Positions 1-11,543 of a stretch of DNA of 64,000 nucleotides are shown in pieces (position 1 is the first letter of the stretch; every line of letters begins with the position of its first letter). The stretch spans positions 1,240,001 to 1,304,000 of the forward strand of contig MQVO02000003.1 in assembly GCA_001986395.2 (NCBI GenBank), written 5' to 3'. The DNA is from Irpex lacteus. Taxonomy: Eukaryota; Basidiomycota; Agaricomycetes; Polyporales; Irpicaceae. A model generated the notes under the pieces. That model was not told the origin of the DNA. It searched no databases and saw only the letters and a program-made list of their open reading frames with translations. The translations under genes were made by a program, and so were the position numbers.

Positions 1-268
1 TTGCATCTAGCGGAACTGCGCGCAATGGAGAGAATGGGATGTCTTCGTCACTATCAGACGTTATGAACGCGCTTCTCAGAGCACCGAGGGCTCCGAATTT
101 AATGCCTGGGTAGAGTTCAGCTTTAGCAGGTAGAGCGAAACAATAGACACACTATATGACCCAGTAGAGCTCTGAGAGACAGCGGCAAAGTATCCCGCAT
201 GATTTGCTGTAGCAAATAGGATGGCCCTCCCAGGTAATGACTCTAGTTGTAGGGGTGCATCAGACACC
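1..268 (-). CDS. Partial hypothetical protein, runs off left edge
   Basis: Two adjoining minus-strand stretches read like exons. The upstream one begins after an AG acceptor near 269 and starts VSDAPLQLESLPGRAILF. The downstream one starts after an AG at 121-122, reads ELYPGIKFGALGAL and then an acidic SDSDED patch, and stays open to the window edge. Joining them in phase needs a GT at 151-152, which gives an intron of only 32 nt. That is shorter than other introns here, so the junction may be wrong. I do not recognise the family. No ATG is visible, so the start lies upstream in another exon or outside what I can resolve. Confidence is low because both exons are short. Confidence 0.35.
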
Positions 269-852
269 CTGACACGAGCCTGCTTATTGAGGAGTCGAAG
301 TGCTAGAAACTAGTGTGACGGGGCTTTAGTGCATTTGCTGCAAGCTCAGACCACATGTATACATACTTCTGCCTCCTTGTCCTCAGCCTCTTTCACGATT
401 CTTTGAACTTGAGTTGAGGGTGGCGGTTGTAGTTGTGCTGTGTTCATAGTTTCAGGCGACGCCACGCGCTACAAGCGTTGCTGTTCAGTGTACAAAAGTA
501 CCGCGAACGCTGAATTCGTAGATGTCGTGGTGAAATGTGCCGCGGAACAGCGTGATAGAGGAGAAGTACGCGCACTAGTGGGAGTTCAATAACAGAACTG
601 CATGTCAATGCCGGCGGTACATACGGGCGCTCGTTGTAGAAACCGCCCTTTCCATTTGTGGCCAGCGTCGGGAGCTGTGTCGAGGCGTCTATTCTATATA
701 CGCATCGTCATGCTCGGACTCGGACTTGTGGCAGCGGACTGCCTACGGGAATCACAACCCTTTGATCCTCTTCCACCATCCCGCCCTTCCTCAATGTCAC
801 TTTTGCTCTGAACTAATTTGTATGAACTCAGCGACGACGATCACAAGGCTTT
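269..852. other. Intergenic, no gene supported
   Basis: This stretch lies between the left-edge minus-strand gene and the plus-strand 5-phosphatase gene, so it should carry promoters for one or both. A plus-strand open stretch at 602-811 has no recognisable domain and I do not call it. I see no convincing TATA box or repeat. Confidence 0.4.
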
Positions 853-3800
853 ATGCAGGCGACAACGTCCATAGCTTCCCCTTCCAGACACGCACATATG
901 TCTGAGGAAACCTCTCAAGTGGCTCCGCAGCGTCCAGGCAAGCATAGAGTGCACGGTCGATGGATTGTATCTCACCGTCAAATCTCTAGGTGTGATTGCT
1001 CGTCTGCATGGCTTGTTTCCCACCAATAATCACGAGCCTCAACTCGAAGGACATGCAGGGAAGGGTAGCAGTCAGCGGACTCAGAGGAACAAGCCTCCTC
1101 CAAAGTACATGAAGATCCGCATGCTCACATGGAATATGCACGATTCAGTTCCCAAGGTGAATAATGTCGACTAACTTGTTCAGTGGTACTTATATCTGGC
1201 AAGGGGGAGTTGGAGGATCTATTAGGTACAGTGTCTGATGACCCTTCACTGAAGACAGAGCCTGGAACGCTCCCCGCCTTTCCCCTCGATGCCAGTCATC
1301 CATATCATCTGGTTATCGTGTATGTACCACGACATTACAACGTTGCGCAGTGCTTGACTTTCTGATGTAGTGCCGGACAAGAGTGCCCAACCTTGTCAGG
1401 TAATCACGCAGAACTCGTGCTAATCAGTTTGCTCACTCAGTATTGTAGGTATACCCATGGGTATTGGAGCTGGATTCAAACTCAAGGATAAGGAGCGTGA
1501 AAAGGCCAAGGAGAAAGAGTCGGAGCGTCCTCATCCCACTACTAGGCACAGCGAGCAAAGCAGAGACGAAGATGAGGAAAGGGCACGACGTCGCTCAAGA
1601 CATCGATCTATCATACGACACCACTCCAGCCGTCGGCATAGCCACGAGGACCTCGGGCCAGCTCCCGCAAATCACGAACTATCTCCTCAAGACAAACTTT
1701 CAAATCCTCATCACCAACCATCGGGATGGACATATATGTTAGAAGATTGGTATTGCGGCGAAGCGCCCTCGTTACCTAACGGCGCCTTAAACATGCATAC
1801 TCCTGAGGTAGAGCACGACACGGGCTACCTAGACGAGACGGGAGGACTATCTCCAAAGGCCAAGTCAACTGGCGACCTGAATGCTCGCCTGAATGTGCGG
1901 CAAAAGGGTCCTTACGAATTGGTAGTAAAGGAGCGGATGATGGGCTTGTACCTTGCGGTATTTATTCACCGTGATGTTAAGCCTCTCGTTGAGAGTGCGT
2001 CATGCACCTTTCATCTTGGCTGCGACTAACTGGGATCAGCAGAGACCTCGAAATCAGCCGTTACTGCGGGTCTTATTGGTGGCAGATTAGGTAACAAGGG
2101 AGGAGTGGGGATTAGTTTAAAAATTGCGGGCATTTCACTGCTTTTTATCAATGCTCATCTCGCTGGTACGCTTTCTCGCTATATTGGCAATCATTGATGG
2201 CTCATACTGGCGTAGCGCATGAAGGCAAAGTGCATCACCGTATCTTCAATTTCGAGAAAATCAAGGTATGTGTCCTTGGTGTCCTCCCTCAAGTCGTGAT
2301 TGACTCCTTTAAGAACGAGCTCGCTGTAGACGATTTTCTTCCCGCTGGTGATCCTCGCAAGATGGAAGAAGGTGCGTCATGTGGTTGCAGTGCCATGTTT
2401 TCAAAACCTGAATGACTGGCCTTTAGATCTCACCAATCGATTTGATTTCTCATTCGTTTGCGGGGATTTGAACTTCCGCCTGGATGTCACTCGTCTTCAT
2501 GCTGACTGGCTAATATCACGAAGAGGTGCGCATTTCACGAGTCGTAGTTGATCATAAGTAACCGTCTATCAGAATATGCGCAAGCTCTTATGTTTGATCA
2601 GCTGCGTAAAGTACTCGAGATGAAGACTCCCGCCTTTCTAGGTTTCGAGGAAGCACCGATAGATTTCCCTCCGACGTTCAAATACGACGTTTTGCGATAC
2701 AAGCGTAGTAAGAAGCTGTCGAGACGTATGTCTAGGCATCCGTCCGAACGAGGACACGCACGCGAGAAACAGCTTACCGAGATCGAGGAGAAATCGCAGG
2801 AGCGCCCTCAGGACGATAGTGATGACGAACCTGAGGCTGATGGGGAAGCTCTCTCACTTGCGTCTACAGCGTACACTTCCAACACCAGATACACGACCGA
2901 TAACGAAGATCCAGATACGGACACTGAGGACTACTTCCTGAATCCCTCCAATCGTCCTAACGTCAATGCCGGCAATCTCGTGAACGAGGCGAAAGTACTT
3001 TCCTCTGCTGCAGCCCATAAAGCCAAGGCGAAGTGGATGTCTCTGATTACGAAGCCGAACTCTCCCTTCCAAAAACTACAGAAGGTCAAGCAAGCATTGA
3101 ACCAGTCTCGGCCACAGACGCCTGTATCTCCCTCATTCCGACCACGGAGCCCGCTGTTGGTACCATCGCACACTCCTGAGTTTCTTGCCGTTACTTTCCC
3201 TCCAACACCCGACGAGCAGAACGCAGGAGCTTCGGACGGGAAGTTCGACGACAATTATCTCAAACCCAGTCGGAGCGCTGGGTCATCGGAGCACTCGCCT
3301 TCGCCGACTCCTTCCGCGCAACCTATTTCTATGCGAAGCAGTCAGAGCAACGAGAAGTCCGATGAGGAAGAGGAGAAAGGCGTTTACGATACATCTCACA
3401 AGAAGCGGGTTCCAAGCTGGTACGTCATCTTAAGTGTATATCGTATGATTATTGTATATTTATCGTGAGCAGGTGTGACCGTATATTATGGAAAACCACT
3501 TTGAAACCGGATCCCGAAGTCGATGAAGATGAAGACGCCGCGTTGTCCTTGGTACCACATCGAAGCAGGATGGGCACCTTCCTCCATTCTCTACGTCCGA
3601 CAAATATTCGTGCTCGCAAGGACTCCATGGCGTCCTTTGACACAACTATACCAGCCGTTCATCCATTTCATGACAGTATATCTTCGTCCCCTTCGTCGGC
3701 TACGGGCGAGACGAGCGCTGGCTATGTGGACATATCAAATCCTCCTCACTCTTCTCCGCCTCATATCACTTCTGCTCCGTACGGTCTTCTCCGACACTCG

Positions 3801-4247
3801 AAATCTACTGACTTCTTGAATGCCCATAATCGACCGAGAACCCATCGCTCACCTACTCAACTACCAATTTTCGACGAAATACATTCCCGGTCGCGTCGAG
3901 TCTCATTGAACTCCCTCACTGGTGGGAAGGCATTCCCTCGAGCGCCACATGACTCACCTTCTGAAGGAGATAGCACTCCTCCTCCTGTGCCACCCAAGGA
4001 TTATCTACCCTCTCCTACCCCTGTAACGTCGCTTTGGAAAAGTCTTCTCCCATTCCTTCGAGATGGCCCCTCTCAGAACACTCCTCCTGAAATCCAGCCT
4101 TCACCAGACACGCCGCCTCCACTTCCACCTAGGAAGGGAGACGTCGTGTGTTTGGGCTATGACACCCTGGATGATAGGCAGATGAGGCGATTAGAGGGTA
4201 GGAGTGATCATCGACCAGTCATCGGATCCTATGCACTTTTTATTTGA
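853..4247 (+). CDS. Inositol polyphosphate 5-phosphatase
   Basis: The enzyme removes the 5-phosphate from phosphoinositides or inositol polyphosphates on the cytosolic face of membranes. Spliced exons carry the motifs of the endonuclease/exonuclease/phosphatase superfamily in order: WNMHD near 1130, the NKGGVGI loop near 2095, GDLNFRL near 2465, FPPTFKYD near 2665, PSWCDRILW near 3410-3490 (split by an intron) and SDHRPV near 4205. The product is roughly 950 residues. Two long Ser/Pro/acidic segments interrupt the catalytic domain, one between FPPTFKYD and PSWCDR and one between PSWCDR and SDHRPV. The start at 853 is my choice: it needs a GC-AG intron at 938-989, after which the frame runs into the WNMHD exon. 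An ATG at 898 is in the same frame. No transmembrane helix is evident. Family is clear; exact orthology (yeast INP-type or other) is not. Confidence 0.88.
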
Positions 4248-4599
4248 AGTAGGTGCTTTGGGATTCGTTTGATGGACAATATTGCTAGGATATCATAATT
4301 TATCACGGTGATGTCTACGGACTGTACCTTTAATCTGTAGCCTACATATATACATGCATGCATTATTCAAGATATACTACTTGCTCGGGAGCGACTTGGG
4401 AGCCCGCCGGTTTACGGCGTCTATCTCCACGTGTAGATATAACACAGTCCGAAGTCCGAGAGTGCTGCGCCGTCACGGTTGTCGCAGAAGATTCCCGTAC
4501 ATCTCTCTTTGTAACTAACAGCCACCATCCTCGCCACTTTATTCGAGCTCCCTACACACAATACTAGTCTGGACACTCGTACACCTACCAAAGTTATCA
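4248..4599. other. Intergenic, 3' end of the phosphatase gene and promoter of the SH3 gene
   Basis: About 350 bp separate two genes on the same strand. I see no repeat or extra reading frame in it. Confidence 0.5.
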
Positions 4600-5551
4600 A
4601 TGACTCGGGATCCTCAAGCTGCTGCACTTGCAGATCACATCTTCTCACAGACCCAGGCAAACATCTCGTTTCTCGTGTCTCAGAACTATATTTCTGGCTC
4701 TGAGGCCTCAGACATTATCTCTCGTCTCTCTGCTGCGCAAAGCAGAAGCCGCAATGATGTAGACGCAGGCTTCACTAACAGTATGCAGGCATTGGCACTT
4801 GCGCCAAGTGCGCCTGCGCCTGCACCCGCCCGACGGAACGTTCCGCAACCGCCTCCTCCAGCTCGCTCGAATCAAGCGAGGGCAATATGGGCGTACAATG
4901 AGGATGGAAGGGTACGTGCCATGTTCAATACAGCGATTATTGTCACCCCCTCATCACGGAGACATACAGGAGGCGAACGATCTGTCGTTCTCTGCAGGAG
5001 AAATCATCGAGATTGTAGACGAGAATAATGCAGATTGGTGGACAGGGAAGTGCAGAGGTCGTCAAGGACTGTTCCCGTCCAACCACGTAGAGAAGATTGG
5101 ATCAGCATCTCCTGCTCCCCCTCCCCCGGTCTCTTCACCGCCAATGGGTGCACCTGTGCCGTACTCACCTCCTGCTGGTCCGCCACCACCTGCGGGTCCT
5201 CCCATCGGTTACGGAAACGACAGGCCCGTATACAAACCGTTTGGTGCTACGTATCAAGGCATAAACCAACCTCCACCGGCCAACACTGGGGTCGTGAACA
5301 CCGTTGGCCTCCAACAAGCCCCCGAACAGCCAAAGAAGAACCGTTTTGGAGGGCTGGGACAGACCGTGAGCATCTTATCTATATCAGCTATATAGTCTCG
5401 ACTAATTCGTCGTGAAGATGGCAAATTCTGCAGCAGGTGGTGTTGGTTTCGGTGCTGGTGAGTACAAGCCATGGCGCATACTCTGTCACAGCTTAACCAC
5501 TCGTTTGTAGGTGCCGCTATCGGCAGTGGTATCGTCAACGCTATCTTCTGA
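4600..5551 (+). CDS. SH3-domain protein, LSB1/PIN3-like
   Basis: The protein is a small cytosolic adaptor. Yeast LSB1 and LSB2/PIN3 bind the WASP homologue Las17 and tune actin patch assembly. Exon 1 (4600-4911) encodes a helical N-terminal region and the start of an SH3 domain ([10 protein letters not shown]). Exon 2 (from 4970) continues with [21 protein letters not shown] and [11 protein letters not shown], the SH3 core with its double Trp. A Pro-rich linker with PPPP and PPAGPP repeats follows. The last exons encode a Gly/Ala-rich tail, [10 protein letters not shown] then [11 protein letters not shown], joined through introns at about 5366-5417 and 5460-5510. All junctions keep frame with GT and AG ends. 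Length is near 240 residues, as in the yeast proteins. A direct orthologue is likely but not proven. Confidence 0.88.
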
Positions 5552-6608
5552 GCTACCTGCAGCGACTCCGTGGAGTTTCTCGGCCTAGAGAGTGTGTATC
5601 TCCCGGTGCACAGCTGTATAGATTCTGTTTGGCTTTGAACACATGCGCACGATCGACATAAATGATATCGGAGCTTTGGTGAATCTGGATTCTTAGTTCT
5701 GCTGACTTACTACTACGCTAGCTTCATGTACGCAGTCGGCATATATGCCTCATTTGTACGTATCTATGGTCTTGGCGTGTTTCACTCGATATCACCGATT
5801 GACTTTGGGCTATAGATATTTTCAATAATGGAACACTTTGTTGGTTTTTCCTGATACCGAGTCGATTAGAGGGACATGTTTGCCATACACCCGCGTAAAG
5901 AGGCCACAACATGCGTCGGCTATGTCAAAAGGCGGAGCAGTCGAAACAAGTGATGATAGCGCGTACAAGGCAATACAGCCGTACAGGAAAGTTGGTGCAT
6001 GAACCCGTCTGCAGAGGTTTTTGTATGTAAGTCAGGCTTGGCGGCACATGCCACTAGCGCACACTGCATACTGCACTGCCGTCGGTATAAAGCAGTATCA
6101 GGCACGCTTCGGGTACAATCACGTCAGCGACATGGGCCCGGGACGTTTCACAAGAGGGACAAGGTGTATGGTCTACTGAAAGCCTCGTAAGTCTGTCGCC
6201 CTATTCAAGATTCGCATCTTTGCTTGGCGATCGTTATGCTCCAGTGCTGGAGGTTGCCTGCATGCCCGCTCAAGCCATAACTTACTTATCGGTTCGGGTC
6301 TGCCTGCAGGTAAGTACTTATGTACTTATGCTTCGGCAATGTAGGAGATCACTGACGCGGCACGGCACTAGAACGGGAATCTATGTCAGATATCGCTCCC
6401 GAGGCGCGATCGGAATGATGCGCCCAACGACGAGGACGGCGGCTATACGTACAATACCAGCCTGAAACTCGGGGTGACCAGCCCAGGGACAAATCTCAGA
6501 GGTTTTATCGTCCGTATAAATGCTAGACTCGTGAATATCCGATACCAAAATTCATTCCTCTCCTCCTTTTCCTTCTCCTCTCCCTCTCCTTCATTTCTGC
6601 CTCCTTCT
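5552..6608. other. Intergenic, about 1 kb, no gene seen
   Basis: This is the gap between two plus-strand genes. Short open stretches on both strands (for example 5724-5912 and 5999-6190) show neither a domain nor sustained codon preference, and I see no repeat. The right end merges into the pyrimidine-rich leader of the cupin gene. Confidence 0.5.
6554..6607 (+). promoter_or_regulatory. Pyrimidine-rich tract just upstream of the cupin start
   Basis: The 50-odd bases before the ATG at 6609 are almost only C and T on the plus strand. CT-rich stretches near the transcription start are common in highly expressed fungal genes. No TATA box stands out nearby. Confidence 0.4.
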
Positions 6609-8024
6609 ATGACCATGAAACGTTTCGCTAGACTTGTCGCAGCAGCTGCAACTTTCTCGACTGCAGCCTCTGCCTTGTCCACGGCGGAGACCGTTGCTAA
6701 CCTACGTGTAGCACAGACGCAAGTCGATCGCATTAAGCAGCTAGGAGATGACACTGTAAGTCAATCTTTCCATATGGTCCTGCGTTCTCTGACCCGACCT
6801 CGTTTTTCTAGTTTGTCTTCGATTTCTTGCACTCAGCATCTGGCATATCAACTGGTGCCGGCGGACATACCGTCGCTGCATCCTCTGAGAACATGCCGGC
6901 ACTCGTTGGCAATGGTATGGCAATGACTATTGGTTTCCTTGGCCCATGCGGCATGAACACGCCCCATACACACCCTCGAGCAACCGAATTCAACTTCGCG
7001 GTCAATGGGTCGCTCAAGGGCGGCTTCCTTGCAGAAAACGGCGCGAGGTTCGTTATGCATGACATACCTCCCGGTTCGGCGGCAGTCTTCCCTCAGGGTA
7101 AGTTGCGTGAATCGCACAGTGGCTCTAAACCTGACTCGATAATAGGTGCCATTCACTTCGAGTACAATGACGGTTGTGGTTAGTAGCCTCTTTGTCAGTG
7201 GTAAACTTCCTCACACATATTTACGTCGCTGCCTACAGAGGATATGCTTTTCGTTGCTGCCTTTAATCACGAAGACCCCGGTGTTCTCCAAGTAGCCCAA
7301 AGATGTAAGGACAGCCTTCGCCGCTTTGGAGTTCAATTTTGTACTAAACCGATGATAACGTCCTTCCACAGTTTATGGTCTCCCACCGAACATCGTAGCT
7401 GCTGCGTTAGGTGGCATTGGCGTTGAAGAAGTTGCTGGCCTCGAGAGCAAGGTAATTATATATTATATGATAAAGCGTTCTCTACTAATGAATACCTAGA
7501 TTCCGAACAATGTTGCCCTTGGAACTGCGGAGTGCCTGCAGCGCTGCGGTATAAAATCAGCCAACGGACAGCCCACCGATCAGCGCCAGCCCCGGCTCCC
7601 TGCAAATGCTCTGCCTGCAGGTTTCAGTGGACCTTCTGCTGCCGCTGCCACACCCACCACGGTAACACGATCGCTAGGCTTAGGATCTACCTCCGTCGTC
7701 GAGCAGCCCGGCCCTCAAGATCACAGTGCTAGCGGTGGTGTGGCCTCAAATGACACTGCTGACCACGACAACAAGCCAAATGCGCTGACTATCGCGTTGA
7801 TTGTTGTGGTCAGCGTCCTTGCCGCCGGTTACATCGTTATCGCGGCAGTCTACTTCAGGTCAAGACATTCGCAGAGTTCTCGTGCGATGGGCAACAGATA
7901 TGTTAAGACAGGAAGCACTTTTGCACCCGAGGGCTTAACAGCGGAAAAGCAGCCGTTCGAGTCGTTCAGCCCGGAAAGGCGAAGTTTGTCTACCCCATAT
8001 GACCCCCCTGCGTCTAGTCAGTAG
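6609..8024 (+). CDS. Germin-like cupin with signal peptide and C-terminal membrane anchor
   Basis: The ATG at 6609 opens a signal peptide (MTMKRFARLVAAAATFSTAA). A single cupin domain follows over several exons. Its metal site is intact: HTHPRATE with two His and a Glu, then FPQG split by an intron before AIHFEYN, which supplies the last His. These match the two germin motifs. A Pro/Ser/Thr-rich linker comes next, then one strong transmembrane helix (ALTIALIVVVSVLAAGY) and a basic cytosolic tail of about 60 residues. The protein should sit in the plasma membrane with the cupin outside. Plant germins act as manganese oxalate oxidases or superoxide dismutases; whether this one does either cannot be told from sequence. 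An ATG two codons later (6615) is an alternative start. Confidence 0.85.
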
Positions 8025-8595
8025 AATATTTCCACTTGTCGGATATCATTCGCAATTTTTGTTCCCTCATGGCTCTTGGGTTGTAAGTACGTATACTGTA
8101 CACGGACACGGTTTGTATTTCTATCTACCAGTACGGCACTTTAACCATCCTCTAATGTCACGTAGCTGCGAACTATTCCTGTATTTATTCTATCTAACAG
8201 TTCAGGATGTACTTACTTAATGTAAACGGACCCGTTATCCACTTCAACACAGACACAGACAGCTGCAGTGCTTAGTGGTATGAAGCATTGTAGGATTGGA
8301 AACTTCGGTGATCACCATCTGGTAAGTACTAGATTAGATATGGGAATGGGTACACAGATTGATCCTAAGAATACGATTGGCTGGAAACTTGGTATGATGC
8401 ACGAGCGCTATGATATTTTGCTTTGGGGATGCGGGTCGTACTTACAGCGGCGGCCATGACTCGGACTGCGTTCTTCAGCTCAACAGTTTCTCTCCGCCTT
8501 GCGATCAGCACGCTGGTGGCGAACTAGGTTGTCGGTGCAAGTGCGGAGACGTATAAATCATATGCATAGCAGCCAGTATCGTCATATGTTCACTA
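8025..8595. other. Intergenic, no gene seen
   Basis: About 570 bp lie between the cupin gene and the biotin gene, both on plus. Short open stretches (7999-8220, 8268-8459) lack any domain. It should hold the 3' end of one gene and the promoter of the other. Confidence 0.5.
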
Positions 8596-11390
8596 ATGTC
8601 TTTACTCTTCAGCCATCTACGTATTCACCAAGTGTTCGGTGCTAACACTGACGTTGGGAAGACTCTCCTCACGTCTGCTCTCGTCCGTGCCTCTGCTGCG
8701 AGAGGCAAGGATACCTTCTACTTGAAACCAGCAAGTACTGGCCCGCTCTCGGACGCCGATGACGAGTCAGTTCTTCGCCAGCCATTATCCCGTGCATGCT
8801 AACATTGGTAAATTCACCTGACCTTAACGTAGGTATGTCAAGCGATATGCAGGCAACTTCCAGAAGAAAGTAAAGGCGCATTGTCTATTCCGATATAATG
8901 AGCCTGTCAGCCCTCATTTGGCTGCGCAACTGGCTCAAGGGGAGTCATCCAATACAGTAAGTTCGAACATACGCTGAGAATGTGTGCTCTTCTAATGTCA
9001 TGCCGTAAAGAATACCGTCATACCTTCGGATGAAGCTTTCGTAGGAGCAATAGCTACGTATGTACGCGATTGCGCGAAGCGTGCCCGCAATGGCGCACAC
9101 ATGTATGTCGAAACCGCCGGAGGTAAGTCGTTTTAATGCCCAACGAGGATATTAAGTCGATTCCCTTCAACATCTCTGACAATAATCAAATGAAATAACG
9201 GAACTTCACTTTCCATTAGGCGTTCATAGCCCTACTTTGTCTGGTACAACACAGGTGGACAGCTATCGTCCTCTGCACTTGCCTACTATCCTCATTGGTG
9301 ACTCGCGACTGGGAGGGATTTCGGCCACAATATCTGCCTACGAGTCCCTCACGCTCCGTGGGTATGATATCGACGCTGTTTTACTCTTTCGCGAAGACTA
9401 TTACCGCAACTGGGAGTATTTGAAGTCATACTTCGGCGAGCGTGGCCTGAGGGTGGGAGCTGTGGCCACACCACCAGAGAAGCATGCGGACCCCGCAATC
9501 AATTTTGCTCAAACTAACGGTTATTATGAAAGTCTTCTCTCATCTTCAGACAATGTTCTATCCGACATCGTCTCGCATCTCGATCAAAAACATATCCGAC
9601 GTCTGGAAGAACTGCAGTCCATGCCACGCCGTACTCTCGACACAATTTGGTGGCCATTTGTTCAACATGGTCTTAATAGCAGCGAGCAGAACGTCAACGT
9701 CATCGACAGTGCACATGGCGACGTCTTCTCTGTATACAAACCTACGAACCAGCCCAGCACTCCCACTAATATCCCTTCCGCATCACTTCTCCAACCACAA
9801 TTTGACGGGTCTGCTTCCTGGTGGACACAAGCTCTTGGTCACGCAAATCCTTCCCTCACCCTTGCTGCCGCCCGAGCTGCAGGGCGTTACGGCCATGTTA
9901 TGTTCCCTCAATGTACGCACGCTCCGGCTCTGAAGTTGGCTGAACGACTCGTCAAGTCAGGCCCTGGAAAAGGGTGGGCGTCTCGAGCTTTCTTCTCAGA
10001 CGACGGCTCGACAGGAATGGAGGTAGCGTTGAAAATGGCGTTGAGAGCGTTCGCCGTCAGGGATGCCGAAGGCCTCGAAGGCGGGGAACGGCAGAAAAGA
10101 AGAGACCTGGGTATCCTTGGTTTGAAAGGAAGCTATCACGGAGATACGATCGGCGCAATGGATGCTTGCGAAGAGGGCGTGTACACATGCGAATGGCACG
10201 AGGCAAAAGGATACTGGTTCGACCCTCCATCAATCTCCATACGGAAGGGGAAGTTAGTGATATCGCTGCCCCCCGCCATTGCGTCAGCGACGCATGACGG
10301 AGAATCTGACATCGTCGCTGGTACCCTGGACTTGGCTTACAACATCGAAAGTCGCCTTCAGACGGACCTGGCTGATGTCTATAGGCAGTTCATCTCCAAC
10401 ACTCTCGACAAGCTCTCCAAGACTGGCGCACCTAAGCTGGCGGCCTTGGTGCTGGAGCCGGTACGTGTGACGAGCCCATATTTTCTCAAGATTCAATCAT
10501 CCTCACGGACGCCTAGATAGTTATGGGTGCTGGAGGCATGATCTTTGTCGACCCTCTCTTCCAGAGGGTCCTGGTCGATGTCATTCGCTCTCGCGATACC
10601 TCATCTACTCTCGGTCCAGGAGAGTGGCAAGGACTCCCGGTCATCTTTGACGAGGTGTTCATTGGCCTGTATCGGCTAGGTTTTGAGAGTGCAACGAGCG
10701 TGTTGGGGGTCAATCCTGATATTTCCGTCAACGCAAAAATCCTCACTGGTGGTTTAGTCCCGTTAGCGGTGACCATGGCCTCTGACTCCATATTCCAATC
10801 GTTTTACAGCGACAAGAAGGTCGATGCACTATTGCACGGACACAGTTATACGGCCTATCCTGTGGGATGCGAAGTGGCTAATGAAACGCTTACGCTCATC
10901 GAAAAGCTAACCAAGAGTGATCCTTGGGCAGAGGCACAGGCCAAGTGGCGACCAAAGGAGGCAGATCAGAATGCGGAGCCCGCAGATGCGATTCCGAAAG
11001 TTTGGAGCTTCTGGGATCCTGGCTTCGTAAATGCACTATCCCATTCAGGCGCCGTCGAAGGGGTGATGGCTCTAGGAACGGTTCTGTCATTTAAGATTGC
11101 TGATGATAGGGATGGTAAGCCGATTTTTTGTGTGTAGGTTTGACAGATATATTTAAAAAGACTCCATAGGTTACCAATCGCATTCGGCGCAAGCAATACT
11201 TAGCACCATCCAAGAGGCCGTTGCCGACGAAAATGGGTCATCACCGGTCCCTGGTGGTGCACCTTACGGAATCAACTATCGGACTCTTGGAAACGTCGCA
11301 TATTTCATGCTTAGTTTGAACACTCCTTCAGCGATTGTGCGTTCGGTGGAGGACAGAATATGGGACGCGTTAAAGGCATCTCGCCGTTGA
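8596..11390 (+). CDS. BIO3-BIO1: Bifunctional dethiobiotin synthetase / DAPA aminotransferase
   Basis: One protein of about 840 residues performs the two steps before biotin synthase: transamination of KAPA to DAPA, then ATP-dependent closure to dethiobiotin. The N-terminal BioD part starts at MSLLFSH and has the P-loop GANTDVGKT, then YVETAGG and VHSPTLSG. After a linker the BioA part shows the PLP fold: SWWTQALGHANP, FFSDDGSTGMEVALKMAL, GSYHGDTIGAMD, VIFDEVFIGLYRLG and the lysine region NAKILTGGLVPLA. About six introns can be placed; the last exon ends INYRTLGNVAYF through the TGA at 11388. Fused BioD-BioA proteins are normal in fungi and plants, where they act in mitochondria. The start has no obvious mitochondrial targeting sequence, so location is uncertain. 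Confidence 0.93.
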
Positions 11391-11543
11391 GGCCAACCAA
11401 ATGTACGGGCAACCATGGTCACTGTTCAGACGAATGCCAGTGTTGATTACAGATACAAGTACCGAAAATCATTAAATATCCTTGATATGTTCGACGATAG
11501 TCAATCACCACAAACACGTTTTCAGTCTGTCTCCAGATGACCG

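Noticed and set aside
602..811. Plus-strand open stretch of 69 codons as first exon of the 5-phosphatase gene
   Set aside because: It ends in a stop before the catalytic exons and offers no donor that would join in frame; the start at 853 with a GC-AG intron works better.
9484..9933. 149-codon plus-strand frame
   Set aside because: It is a shadow frame of the biotin gene, which has clear BioD and BioA motifs over the same bases.
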